The translations under genes and the position numbers were made by a program. Under the pieces are notes generated by a model. It saw nothing but the letters and a program-made list of their open reading frames with translations. It made no database searches and had not been told where the DNA came from. This document shows positions 1-8,308 of a stretch of 64,000 nt of DNA, piece after piece. The DNA is from Veillonellales bacterium (lineage in GTDB: Bacteria > Bacillota > Negativicutes > Veillonellales > Dialisteraceae), in the NCBI GenBank assembly GCA_944390485.1, contig CALXPQ010000006.1:1-64000 (forward strand), written 5' to 3'. Numbering within the stretch: the first letter of the stretch is position 1; each line of letters opens with the position of its first letter.

Positions 1-449
1 TTCTGCATGCCGTCCATTACTTTGCCCGCTTCGATCTGCGCCTGCTGCATGCCGTCAATCACGTAGTTGCCGTTGATGGCTCCCCACTGGCGGTTATTCA
101 CCGCATCCTGCTTGTGGTCTTTGATTGCGCTCTTATCAAAAGCCTCTTCCAGATCTTCGATAGCAGAACTATTTTGTTCAATCTGTTCATCCTGCCAAGC
201 TTCATGTTCCGGATTTTCAATTGCAATTTCCGAAAGATCAAAGCTTGGGAAGCCAACCTTGGATGCCTCGGCTGTCATGCCGCCCACCGGGAGAAGCACG
301 CCTGCGATAAGTGCTGCGGTGACGAGACCTTTCAGGGATTTCCTTGCGACCTGATGGCCGCCCATCGTGTGATTGCTGTGAATGAATTCGGAGCCCACCA
401 CGTAGCAGCTGCGCGCGGCGTTCCATACGACTTTGTAGATTCTGTTCAT
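1..449 (-). CDS. Trimeric autotransporter adhesin, N-terminal part (cut by window edge)
   Basis: The frame opens at an ATG at 449 behind an AAAGGA box and runs off the left edge, so about 149 residues are visible. It begins MNRIYKVVWN, the typical start of the extended signal peptide (ESPR) of type V secreted adhesins, and a hydrophobic stretch follows at about residues 45-60 (ending GVLLPVGG). The mature part seen so far is polar and helical, rich in Q, E, D and N. Family knowledge: ESPR proteins are exported through the inner membrane and anchored in the outer membrane, which fits a diderm cell. The passenger and the YadA-type anchor lie outside the window, so the adhesin call rests on the ESPR alone. 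Confidence 0.75.
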   Translation of the reverse strand, partial: MNRIYKVVWNAARSCYVVGSEFIHSNHTMGGHQVARKSLKGLVTAALIAGVLLPVGGMTAEASKVGFPSFDLSEIAIENPEHEAWQDEQIEQNSSAIEDLEEAFDKSAIKDHKQDAVNNRQWGAINGNYVIDGMQQAQIEAGKVMDGMQ

Positions 450-726
450 CTGCGGTTTCCTTTCTCTTTGTGCTGACTGTCTCGAGCCGGCGCACTGCAC
501 CGGCGCAGGGTCTCCGCCCGGCCTCTTTCTCTCTCGCAGCGGCCCCGGGCATGGGATAAAATTATTGTAAAAATTTTCTTTTTCCCGATTTACCTCTTTA
601 TCGACAGTCTTGCCGGAAACAGCAGGCAGAATTTTTTTATTCCCCGAATCATTATTTCCCTGAAAGCCCATCCCATAAAAAAAGACCGCCCCGGCTCTGC
701 AGCCGCAGCCCGCCGGAAAACGGGCA
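450..726. other. Intergenic region upstream of the adhesin
   Basis: About 280 bases without a credible gene. The part from about 555 to 680 is AT-rich and contains a possible minus-strand -10 (TACAAT, 564-569) that could serve the adhesin, but no convincing -35 is visible. Nothing else is recognised. Confidence 0.4.
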
Positions 727-761
727 CAAAAAAAGCCGTGCTTTCGCACGGCCTTTTTTTG
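727..761 (-). terminator. Rho-independent terminator of the aminotransferase gene
   Basis: A GC stem (GCCGTGC / GCACGGC) with a TTTCG-type loop is flanked by A-runs on the left and T-runs on the right, so it can work in both directions. It lies 12 bases after the aminotransferase stop. Confidence 0.85.
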
Positions 762-772
762 TAGAGATACGA

Positions 773-2032
773 TTACTGCTTTGCGCCGGTCTCTTTGATC
801 GCTCTGGCGATCTTCGCCGCGAGGCCGGTGATTTCTTTCTTGGAGACGGAGCACACGGCGAGGCGGATGCCTTTTTTGAGCGGCACGAGGAAGACGCGCT
901 CTTCTTTTTCGAGGAGGTCGCATACGGCTTTGGCCCCTTCCATGGGGAGGGTGATGAAGAAGCCGGAGATGTAGGGGACGTATTTCAGGCCCGCTTCGTC
1001 CGCTTCTTGCATGAAGATGGCCGCGCGCTCCTGGATGAGCTTGTAGTATTTCGCCCGTTCCGCGTCGAGCGCTTTCACCGCTTCGGGGTCGGCGCAGATG
1101 TATTCCATGGCCTTCATGGCGGCGCCGTTGGAGTTGGACCAGCAGGCGCGGCTGCTATACTGGTTGATGTCCACGAATTCCTGCGCCACGTCTTCGTCGG
1201 AGGTGATGCAGATCATCGCGCCGATGCGCTGGCCGTAGAGGGTGAAGCCCTTGGAGAGGGTGTAGGCCACGATGGTGAGGACATTCTTCGGGAGGTTCTC
1301 GAATTTCTTGAAGAACGTGCGGCACGCTTCTTTTTCGCCGCTGTAGTCGAGGTAGGCCACGTCGGCCACGAGGATGATGTTCTTGTCCTTGCCTTCGACG
1401 GCTTTGGCGCAGAAGTCCGCGACGGCGCCCCATTCGTCGTCGCTCATGCAGTAGCCGGTGGGGTTGTTGGCGATGCCGTTCAGGATGATGAGGGTGTTGT
1501 ACTGTTTCGCCACGAGGTCGGTGACGTTCTCCTTGAAGCTCTCCATGTCGAAGTGGCCTTCGGGGGTGAGGAGGGAGAAGGTGCGCACTTTGCGGCCCGC
1601 GTCGAGCATGACGCTGTCGTAGGCGCCCCAGTGCCAGTCGGTGATGAGCACTTCGTCTCCGGGGGAGGAGTAGTTGTGCACGGCATGATGGAGCACGCCG
1701 GTGCCGCCGGAGGTGGAGAGGGCGCGAATGTAGCCGGCCGGACGGGACTGGCCGAAGCACTGGTCGATGCAGTCTTCGAGGAATCCCGGATAGCCCTGGA
1801 TGGGCGCATAGGCGACGATGTCGCGCGGGGTGAGGCGCTTGTAGGCTTCCTTCACCACGTCGAGCATGACGAGCTGGCCGTCTTCGTCGAGGATGGAGCC
1901 GACGGTCCCGTTGATGACTTTATCTTTGCCGATCTGGTCGGCGAGCGCGGTGGCTCTGTTGTTCGCTGCAAAAATGTTGTCTTCGGCACTCTTGCCTTTT
2001 GCCTGCATGGCGGCAACGCTGTATTTTGCCAT
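773..2032 (-). CDS. Class I/II PLP-dependent aminotransferase (aspartate/aromatic type)
   Basis: A 419-residue cytoplasmic aminotransferase of fold type I. The PLP-binding lysine is K261 in TLSKGF, with the NPTG signature at 190-193, D224 and Y227 in the cofactor pocket and WHW at 133-135. The family moves an amino group from an amino acid to a 2-oxo acid; the substrate cannot be read from sequence, though the aspartate/aromatic branch fits best. Start chosen at ATG 2032 with AAGGAGG nine bases upstream. It has its own sigma70-type promoter with a perfect 12-bp palindrome just after the -10. It follows a UroD-like gene and a gamma-glutamyltransferase on the same strand, suggesting joint amino-acid use. 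Confidence 0.85.
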   Translation of the reverse strand: MAKYSVAAMQAKGKSAEDNIFAANNRATALADQIGKDKVINGTVGSILDEDGQLVMLDVVKEAYKRLTPRDIVAYAPIQGYPGFLEDCIDQCFGQSRPAGYIRALSTSGGTGVLHHAVHNYSSPGDEVLITDWHWGAYDSVMLDAGRKVRTFSLLTPEGHFDMESFKENVTDLVAKQYNTLIILNGIANNPTGYCMSDDEWGAVADFCAKAVEGKDKNIILVADVAYLDYSGEKEACRTFFKKFENLPKNVLTIVAYTLSKGFTLYGQRIGAMICITSDEDVAQEFVDINQYSSRACWSNSNGAAMKAMEYICADPEAVKALDAERAKYYKLIQERAAIFMQEADEAGLKYVPYISGFFITLPMEGAKAVCDLLEKEERVFLVPLKKGIRLAVCSVSKKEITGLAAKIARAIKETGAKQ

Positions 2033-2092
2033 GAATGATTCCTCCTTGTGCGGGAAATGCAGGGGGAGCAGCGGGTATACGGGCTCCTTCTG

Positions 2093-2139
2093 ATGTGATC
2101 ACATAAATGTATTTTACGAAATCCTGACGGGGACTGCAA
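2093..2139 (-). promoter_or_regulatory. Promoter with palindromic operator for the aminotransferase
   Basis: On the minus strand TTGCAG (2134-2139) and TAAAAT (2111-2116) are 17 bases apart. A perfect palindrome, ATGTGATCACAT (2093-2104), covers the expected transcription start. Its position suggests a repressor site; the protein is unknown. The TGTGA/TCACA halves recall CRP-family sites, but those have a six-base spacer that is missing here. Confidence 0.65.
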
Positions 2140-2158
2140 TACGCCGGGAAAATTTCTC

Positions 2159-3118
2159 TCACCGGGCGGCGCGGTCCGCGATGTCCCGGATGGATTTCTT
2201 CACGAAGTCCGCCATGCCCGGGCCGGGCTGGACGGACGCGCCGGCGGAGAGGACGAGCCCCCGGCCGCCGGACGCGGAGACGGCCCGCCAGATGTCCTGC
2301 TCCACTTCGTTCCTGAGGCCGAATTCGAGGTGCCGCCGGGAGAGGCCGGTCATGCAGCAGACGCCCATGAGGTCCCGCGCCTCGGCGATCTCCGGCAGGG
2401 ACTGGGCGGCGTCCCACGCGAAGATCTGGACGGGGTATTTCCGCAGCACGGGAAACATGCAGTTCGTCCAGCCCGCGGCGAGGACGTTGCACCAGCCGGA
2501 GGAGGCGGAGAGGACGGCCAGATCGTAGGGCGCGCCGTACTCGCGGTAGACGGATTCGCTCAGGAGCTCGTAGTCCGCGAGCGGCGCCTCGAAGAAGATG
2601 CCGTCCGCGCCGAGCTCGATCACGCGCTGCACGAGGGCGCAGGTGGTCTCGGTGACGGTCTTGAGGGCCGCTTTCACCATGGGGCCCGCGCCGCGGCGGA
2701 TGTCTTCGGGCAGGTGGAACGCGAGCCGGAAGATGGTGGCGAGCGGACTCGTCACGCGGAAGACCACGGGGAGACCGGCGGGCTTCTCCGCGAGGATCTG
2801 CTTCAGCGCGTCCTGCTCGCGGGCGAGCGCGCCGTGATTGACGGAGCCGCCGGAGAGGCGCTCCCAGTCGGCGGGGTCGGTCACGTAGGCCACACCCCCC
2901 ACTTTCGTGAATCCCGGCGCGGTGTAGTCTTCGCCGCTGTAGCCGACGGAGGGCGCGGTGACGAGGAGGTCGCTGTCCCACTCCGCCGCGAAGTCCATCG
3001 CCGCCCGGGCGTGGTCCTCTGCGGTCCCTCCTTTTTCTCCGGGCCGCCAGAAAGCGGCGGGAAGGCGGTCGGAGCGCTCCCCTGCGACGGCCGCCTGTAT
3101 GCGTTCTCTGCTGTTCAT
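2159..3118 (-). CDS. Uroporphyrinogen decarboxylase-family (UroD-like) protein
   Basis: 319 residues, start at ATG 3118 because AGGAGGAGG lies directly upstream; a longer frame would run into the preceding gene. The N-terminus NSRERIQAAVAGE and the C-terminal run ending in a GPGM...I..A pattern are typical of the UroD/MtaA/CmuA superfamily of TIM-barrel enzymes. Members outside haem synthesis are often corrinoid-linked methyltransferases or decarboxylases. No other haem gene is nearby and the neighbours are a gamma-glutamyltransferase and an aminotransferase, so a role in haem (hemE) is unlikely. The 126-base gap to the next gene holds a separate promoter. The exact reaction is not known. Confidence 0.7.
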   Translation of the reverse strand: MNSRERIQAAVAGERSDRLPAAFWRPGEKGGTAEDHARAAMDFAAEWDSDLLVTAPSVGYSGEDYTAPGFTKVGGVAYVTDPADWERLSGGSVNHGALAREQDALKQILAEKPAGLPVVFRVTSPLATIFRLAFHLPEDIRRGAGPMVKAALKTVTETTCALVQRVIELGADGIFFEAPLADYELLSESVYREYGAPYDLAVLSASSGWCNVLAAGWTNCMFPVLRKYPVQIFAWDAAQSLPEIAEARDLMGVCCMTGLSRRHLEFGLRNEVEQDIWRAVSASGGRGLVLSAGASVQPGPGMADFVKKSIRDIADRAAR

Positions 3119-3164
3119 CTTTCCTCCTCCTGTCCACCGAAACCCCCGCCCGATGCGGGACGCC

Positions 3165-4787
3165 TCACCACGCGGCGGCGACGCCGTCCGCTCTCGGCTC
3201 AGTCGCGCCGACGAGGACGCCTTCTTCATTTCTCCAGATGATCTCCCCGCGGCCGAACTGGGACATGTCCTCGAGCACGCGGATGTCGTGACCCATGGCC
3301 TGGAGCTGCTCCACCGCCTGCAGCGGCAGACCCGGCTCTACATCGAAGTGGAGGCCGCCGGTCCACTGCCAGCGCGGCGCGTCGAGCGCTTCCTGCGGGT
3401 TCATGTGGAAATCGATGACGTTGGTGATGACCTGGAGATGACCCTGGGGCTGCATGAAGCCGCCCATGACGCCGAAGGGTCCCACCGCCCGGCCTTCTTT
3501 CGTGAGGAAGCCCGGGATGATGGTGTGATACGTGCGCTTCCGCGGCGCGAGGCAGTTCACGTGCTCTTCGTCGAGGCTGAAATTGTAGCCCCGGTTCTGG
3601 AAGGCGATGCCGTAGCCCGGCACGACCACGCCGCTGCCGAAGTGGCAATAGTTGCTCTGGATGTAGGAGACCATATTGCCTTCCCCGTCGGCGGTGCAGA
3701 GATAGACCGTGCCGCCGCACCGCGGGTCGCCGTAATGCGGCGCGAGCGCGTGGTCCGTGATCTCCGCGCGGCGGGCCGCGCCGTACCGGTCGGAGAGGAG
3801 GTCCGCCACGGAGGCCTTCATGTACTTCGGGTCGGTGACGTACCGGTCGCCGTCGGCGAAGGCCATCTTCATGGCCTCCATCTGGCGGTGGAGCGTCTCG
3901 GCGGTGTCCCGGGCTCTGAAATCGAAGCCTTTCAGGATATTGAGCGCCATGAGCGGCACGATGCCGTGGCCGTTCGGCGGGAGCTCCCACACGTCGTAGC
4001 CGCGGTAATTGACGGAGACCGGCGTCACCCACTCGGGCTGCCACTCCGCGTAGTCTTCCTTCCGCACGTAGCCGCCGGTCTCGCGGGAAAAGGCGTCGAT
4101 GGCGTCGGCGATCTCCCCGCGGTAGAAGCTCTCGCACCCGCTGTCGCGGAGCTTCTCCAGCGTGGCCGCGTGGTCGGGGAGCTTCATGAGCTCGCCCGCG
4201 CGGGGCGGACGGCCGTCTTTCAGGAAGGTGGTGAACCATCCTGCCAGGGCCGGCTCGTCTTTCATCTGGATGAGCTCTTTATATTCTTTCATCCACTCGC
4301 ACGCCACGAAGGACGACACGGGGTAGCCGTAGCGCGCGTAGTGGATGGCCGACTCGAAGAGCTCGCCGAAAGGCAGCTTCCCGAAGCGGCGGGAGAGCGA
4401 GATCCACGCAGACGGCGCGCCGGAGACGGTCACGGGGATCCAGCCCCGCTTCGGCATTTCCGTATACCCCTGCGCCCGGACGGCTTCGGCGGAGATGCCC
4501 TTCGGCGCCCAGCCGCTCGCATTGAGGCCGTACATCTTGTCTTTCATCCACACGATGGCGAAGGCGTCGCTCCCGATGCCGTTCGATACCGGCTCCACCA
4601 CGGTGAGGGTGATTGCCGTGGCGATGGCCGCGTCCACGGCGTTGCCACCCTTTTTCAGCATGTCCAGCCCGGCCTGCGCGGCGAGCTGCGACGCGGTGCA
4701 CACCATGCCCCGCTGCCCGTACACCACGCTCCGGCGGGACGGATAGCGGTAATGCTGTTCGTCTACATGAAAATTCAGTTCTCCCAT
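3165..4787 (-). CDS. Gamma-glutamyltransferase family protein
   Basis: 541 residues. The enzyme family is an N-terminal nucleophile hydrolase that cleaves itself and moves or hydrolyses the gamma-glutamyl group of glutathione and related peptides. The predicted nucleophile is T360 in CGGTVY, followed by the conserved DGEGNMVS and QSNY...GSGVV stretch; the N-terminal part has the usual GGNAVDAA (47-54). Start ATG 4787 is set by GGGGG nine bases upstream; an in-frame ATG at 4796 would have no room for one. There is no signal peptide, so unlike the periplasmic Ggt of enterobacteria this looks cytoplasmic, as in the YwrD-like branch. It leads a three-gene minus-strand cluster. Confidence 0.88.
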   Translation of the reverse strand: MGELNFHVDEQHYRYPSRRSVVYGQRGMVCTASQLAAQAGLDMLKKGGNAVDAAIATAITLTVVEPVSNGIGSDAFAIVWMKDKMYGLNASGWAPKGISAEAVRAQGYTEMPKRGWIPVTVSGAPSAWISLSRRFGKLPFGELFESAIHYARYGYPVSSFVACEWMKEYKELIQMKDEPALAGWFTTFLKDGRPPRAGELMKLPDHAATLEKLRDSGCESFYRGEIADAIDAFSRETGGYVRKEDYAEWQPEWVTPVSVNYRGYDVWELPPNGHGIVPLMALNILKGFDFRARDTAETLHRQMEAMKMAFADGDRYVTDPKYMKASVADLLSDRYGAARRAEITDHALAPHYGDPRCGGTVYLCTADGEGNMVSYIQSNYCHFGSGVVVPGYGIAFQNRGYNFSLDEEHVNCLAPRKRTYHTIIPGFLTKEGRAVGPFGVMGGFMQPQGHLQVITNVIDFHMNPQEALDAPRWQWTGGLHFDVEPGLPLQAVEQLQAMGHDIRVLEDMSQFGRGEIIWRNEEGVLVGATEPRADGVAAAW

Positions 4788-4869
4788 ACGTTTCATCCCC
4801 CTGCATGGAAATCCCGCGGCTTCGCGCCGCTCTCCGCGGGGCGCCCGTCGCCCCTGCGATTCTGCCCTT

Positions 4870-4875
4870 ATTATA
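4870..4875 (-). promoter_or_regulatory. Extended -10 promoter of the gamma-glutamyltransferase gene
   Basis: TATAAT preceded by TGT on the minus strand gives an extended -10 (TGnTATAAT) about 85 bases before the start codon. No good -35 is visible. Confidence 0.55.
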
Positions 4876-4927
4876 ACAAATTCCTGACAGAGAAATGACA
4901 GCTTCCGCAAATTTCCGCGCGAAATTG

Positions 4928-4956
4928 TTGTCATTTCAAAATCGCTGTGATACAAT
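4928..4956 (+). promoter_or_regulatory. Promoter of the leuCDB operon
   Basis: TTGTCA (4928-4933) and TACAAT (4951-4956) are separated by 17 bases, placing the start of the T-box leader near 4963. Confidence 0.8.
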
Positions 4957-4962
4957 ATGGGG

Positions 4963-5316
4963 CATCACAGAAAAATGCGCTGAAGAGAATCAGTAGCTTG
5001 CGCTGAAGGTGCAGAGAGCCGCGGGACGGTGCGACGCGGTGCGGATGCGGAAGTGAACTCGTCTCGGAGCAGCCCGTTGAACTCACAGTAGACGGCGCCG
5101 GATGCCTCCCGTTAGCAAAGGCAGGTCTATGACCGCAGAGGGCATGCTCCGGCATGAAATAGAGTGGTAACGCGAACGCTTTCGTCTCTTGGGACGAAGG
5201 CGTTTTCTGTTTTTCTCCCCTCTGCCGAGACCGGAAAGCGCCCGGTTCGTCCGGGAAGCAGAGTGGTACCGCGGGGCCCCCGTCTCTCCAGGAGAAAGGG
5301 GCCCTTTTATTTTTCC
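4963..5316 (+). promoter_or_regulatory. Leucine T-box riboswitch with two antiterminator/terminator modules
   Basis: This leader senses uncharged tRNA-Leu and lets transcription enter leuCDB when leucine is short. The GA motif (GAAGAGAATCAG) lies near 4983, the apical AGAGAGCC bulge near 5022, and the specifier triplet CUC at 5058-5060 after GTGAA. A Stem II S-turn (TGAAC/AGTA) follows near 5090. Two T-box sequences then appear: a variant AGAGTGGTAACGCG at 5161-5174 with terminator 5175-5215, and a canonical AGAGTGGTACCGCG at 5260-5273 with terminator 5274-5316. Only about 45 bases separate them, so the second module has no sensor of its own. The first has GTAAC where GTACC is usual. Confidence 0.9.
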
Positions 5317-5357
5317 CGTCCGCGCCCCGCGCGGAACGCACAAGGAGGAATCCATTC

Positions 5358-6617
5358 ATGGGAATGACAATGACGCAGAAAATCATGGCGGCCCATGCAG
5401 GGATGGACTCGGTGAAGCCGGGCGATCTCATCTACTGCAAGCTGGATCTGGTGATGGCCAACGACATCACCGCGCCGCCGTCCATCAAGGAATTCGACAA
5501 GATCGGCTGCCCGGTCTTCGACCGCACGAAGATCGCGCTCGTGCCGGACCATTTCACGCCGAATAAGGACATCAAGTCCGCAGGCCTGGCGAAGATCGTC
5601 CGCGACTTCGCGAAGAAGCACGACATCGAGCACTATTTCGAAGTGGGCCGCGCGGGCATCGAGCACGTCATCCTGCCGGAGATGGGCCTCGCCGCCCCGG
5701 GCATGATGATCATCGGCGCGGACTCCCACACCTGCACCTACGGCGCGCTCGGCGCGTTCTGCACGGGCGTGGGCTCCACCGATCTGGGCGTCGCCATGGC
5801 GACGGGCGAAGCGTGGTTCAAGGTGCCGGAAGCCATTAAAGTCGTCCTCACGGGGACGAAGCCCGAGGACGTCACCGGCAAGGACGTGGTGCTCACGCTC
5901 ATCGGCATGATCGGCGTGTCCGGCGCGCTCTACCAGTCTCTCGAATTCACCGGCCCGGGCGTGGCGTCTCTCTCCATGGCGGACCGCCTCTCCATCGCCA
6001 ATATGGCCATCGAAGCGGGCGCGAAGAACGGCATCTTCCCGGTGGACGAGCGGACCCGCGCCTACGAAGAGGGCCGCGTCTCCCATCCGTACACGGCGTA
6101 CGAGGCCGACCCCGACGCGGAGTACGCCCGGACCATCGAGATCAATCTGTCCGAGCTCTCCCCGGTGGTGGCCTTCCCGCACCTGCCGGAAAACACAAAG
6201 GTGGTGGGCACCTTCGGCGAGATCAAGATCGATCAAGTCGTGCTCGGCTCCTGCACGAACGGCCGGCTGGAAGATCTGGCCATCGCGGCGCGCATCTTCA
6301 AAGGGCACAAAGTCCACCCGGACGTGCGGTGCATCGTCATCCCCGGCAGCCGTCAGGTCTACCGCGACGCCATGAAGGCGGGCTACATCGACACCTTCAT
6401 CGAAGCGGGCTGCGCGGTCTCCACGCCCACCTGCGGGCCGTGCCTGGGCGGCTACATGGGCATCCTCACCGCCGGCGAGCGGTGCGTGTCCACCACGAAC
6501 CGCAATTTCCGCGGCCGCATGGGCCACGTGGACAGCGAAGTCTATCTCGCAGGGCCGCAGACCGCGGCGGCCAGCGCGATTCTCGGCAGGATTGCAGCAC
6601 CGAAGGAGGTCCGGTAA
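5358..6617 (+). CDS. leuC: 3-isopropylmalate dehydratase large subunit
   Basis: 419 residues. With LeuD it isomerises 2-isopropylmalate to 3-isopropylmalate in leucine synthesis. The three ligands of the [4Fe-4S] cluster are visible as C299 (GSCTNGR), C359 and C362 (CGPCLGG); the substrate-loop motif [10 protein letters not shown] is at 121-130. The length of about 420 puts it in the shorter, archaeal-type LeuC group rather than the 470-residue E. coli type, which agrees with a separate small LeuD. AGGAGG sits ten bases before ATG 5358. First gene of leuCDB, under the leucine T-box. Confidence 0.95.
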   Translation: MGMTMTQKIMAAHAGMDSVKPGDLIYCKLDLVMANDITAPPSIKEFDKIGCPVFDRTKIALVPDHFTPNKDIKSAGLAKIVRDFAKKHDIEHYFEVGRAGIEHVILPEMGLAAPGMMIIGADSHTCTYGALGAFCTGVGSTDLGVAMATGEAWFKVPEAIKVVLTGTKPEDVTGKDVVLTLIGMIGVSGALYQSLEFTGPGVASLSMADRLSIANMAIEAGAKNGIFPVDERTRAYEEGRVSHPYTAYEADPDAEYARTIEINLSELSPVVAFPHLPENTKVVGTFGEIKIDQVVLGSCTNGRLEDLAIAARIFKGHKVHPDVRCIVIPGSRQVYRDAMKAGYIDTFIEAGCAVSTPTCGPCLGGYMGILTAGERCVSTTNRNFRGRMGHVDSEVYLAGPQTAAASAILGRIAAPKEVR

Positions 6618-6618
6618 C

Positions 6619-7113
6619 ATGGCTATCGAAGGCAAAGTCTGGCGCTACGGGGACAACATCGACACGGACGTCATCATCCCCGCAAGATATCTCAATTCAT
6701 TCGACCCGAAGGAGCTCGCCTCCCACTGCATGGTGGACATCGACGAGAGCTTCGCGCAGAACGTCCAGCCCGGCGACATCATGGTGGGCGGCCGGAACTT
6801 CGGCTGCGGCTCTTCCCGCGAGCACGCCCCCATCGCCATCAAGGCGTCCGGCGTGCCGGTGATCGTGGCGGCGAGCTTCGCCCGCATCTTCTACCGGAAC
6901 GGCATCAACGTGGGCCTGCCGCTCCTCGAGATCGGCGACGACGTGGAGAAGATCCATGCCGGCGACCGGCTCCGCATCGACCTCTCTACCGGGAAGATCG
7001 AAGACCTCACCACGGGCGACGTCTTCCAGGCACCGCCGCTCCCCGGCTTCATCCAGGACATCGCGAAGGCGGGCGGCCTCGTCAATTACGTAAAGGAGAA
7101 AAAGCAGAAATGA
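6619..7113 (+). CDS. leuD: 3-isopropylmalate dehydratase small subunit
   Basis: 164 residues, partner of LeuC. The motif GGRNFGCGSSREHAP at about 55-69 is the swivel-domain signature of the aconitase family, and the start contains the DNIDTDVIIP segment. Start ATG 6619 was chosen because AAGGAGG lies at the end of leuC and the gap after the leuC TAA is a single base; the upstream in-frame ATG at 6592 lies inside leuC. The gene overlaps leuB by four bases (ATGA), so the three proteins are likely translated in step. Confidence 0.95.
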   Translation: MAIEGKVWRYGDNIDTDVIIPARYLNSFDPKELASHCMVDIDESFAQNVQPGDIMVGGRNFGCGSSREHAPIAIKASGVPVIVAASFARIFYRNGINVGLPLLEIGDDVEKIHAGDRLRIDLSTGKIEDLTTGDVFQAPPLPGFIQDIAKAGGLVNYVKEKKQK

Positions 7114-8183
7114 CAAAGAAAATCACCGTCATTCCCGGCGACGGCATCGGGAAAGAGATCACGGACGCGGCGGTGGCCGTGCTGAAAAAGATCGACGACG
7201 TCTATCAGATCGGCCTCGAATTCACCTGGAAGGACGCCGGCGGCACGGCGTACGACAAGTACGGCACGCCCCTGCCGGACGACACGGTCGCCTCCGCGAA
7301 GGCGGCGGACGCGGTGCTCTTCGGCTCCGTGGGCGGCGACCAGTGGGACCACCTCGCCCCCGACCTCCGCCCGGAGCGGGCCATCCTCGGCCTGCGCAAG
7401 GCCCTCGGCCTCTACGTGAACCTCCGCCCGGTGAAGGTGATGGACGTGCTGGCGGAATACTCCCCTCTGAAGGAAGAGATCGCCAAAGGCACGGACCTCC
7501 TCATCGTGCGCGAGCTCATCGGCGGCATCTACTTCGGCGACAAGTGCGAATCGGAAATGCACAACGGCGTGGAGCGCGCGTGGGATCTGGAAAACTACAG
7601 CATCCCCGAAGTGGAGCGCATCACCCGCTTCGCCATGACCGCCGCCCGGAAGCGCCGCAGCAAGGTGACCTCCGTGGACAAATCGAACGTGCTCGCCACG
7701 TCCCGCCTGTGGCGCCGCACGGTGACCCGCCTCGCCGAAGATTACCCGGACATCGCCGTAGACCATCTCTACGTGGACAACTGCGCCATGCAGCTCGCCA
7801 TCCATCCCACGCAGTTCGACGTGATCGTCACCTCGAACCTCTTCGGGGACATCCTCTCCGACGAAGCGGCGGTCCTCTCCGGCTCCATCGGCATGCTGCC
7901 CTCCGCCTCCATCGGCGAGAGCACCAGCCTCTATGAACCGATCCACGGCTCCGCGCCGGACATCGCCGGACAGGGCATCGCCAATCCCTGCGCGACCATC
8001 CTCTCCGCGGCGATGCTCCTGCGGTACTCCCTCGACGAAGACGCCGCGGCGGACGCGGTGGAGCAGGCCGTGGAAACCGCGCTCCGCGAAGGCTACCGCA
8101 CGCCGGACCTGTACCGCGAAGGCTTCACGAAAGTCGGCACGGAAGGCATGACCCAGGCCATCCTCGCCCACATCGGCGAATGA
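7110..8183 (+). CDS. leuB: 3-isopropylmalate dehydrogenase
   Basis: 357 residues, NAD-dependent oxidative decarboxylation of 3-isopropylmalate to 4-methyl-2-oxopentanoate. It shows the N-terminal IPGDGIGKEI, the substrate arginines in LRPERAILGLRK, the loop DKSNVLATSRLWR, the metal-binding DEAAVLSG, and GSAPDIAGQGIANP of the NAD site. Normal length for the family. It starts inside the leuD stop (ATGA overlap) and is followed by a strong terminator, closing the operon. leuA is not in the window. Confidence 0.96.
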   Translation: MTKKITVIPGDGIGKEITDAAVAVLKKIDDVYQIGLEFTWKDAGGTAYDKYGTPLPDDTVASAKAADAVLFGSVGGDQWDHLAPDLRPERAILGLRKALGLYVNLRPVKVMDVLAEYSPLKEEIAKGTDLLIVRELIGGIYFGDKCESEMHNGVERAWDLENYSIPEVERITRFAMTAARKRRSKVTSVDKSNVLATSRLWRRTVTRLAEDYPDIAVDHLYVDNCAMQLAIHPTQFDVIVTSNLFGDILSDEAAVLSGSIGMLPSASIGESTSLYEPIHGSAPDIAGQGIANPCATILSAAMLLRYSLDEDAAADAVEQAVETALREGYRTPDLYREGFTKVGTEGMTQAILAHIGE

Positions 8184-8195
8184 TTCTCACACAGC

Positions 8196-8232
8196 AAAAA
8201 GCGCCGCGATGCTCACGCATCCGGCGCTTTTT
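8196..8232 (+). terminator. Terminator of leuCDB
   Basis: AAAAAGCGCC and GGCGCTTTTT pair around an inner hairpin, 13 bases after the leuB stop. Confidence 0.85.
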
Positions 8233-8251
8233 CCGTGCCCGTTTCCCGCAA

Positions 8252-8296
8252 AGGAAAACCCGCTCCGGCCGGCCTGCGCCGTACCGAAGCGGGTTT
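8252..8296 (-). terminator. Terminator of the MATE gene
   Basis: Minus-strand stem AACCCGCT/AGCGGGTT with a long GC-rich loop and a short T-run (TTTTCC), just after the MATE stop. Confidence 0.6.
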
Positions 8297-8308
8297 ACTA
8301 TACAGTTT

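Noticed and set aside
2159-3118. Calling the UroD-like gene hemE
   Set aside because: No other haem gene is near, and the context is amino-acid metabolism; many UroD relatives are not haem enzymes.
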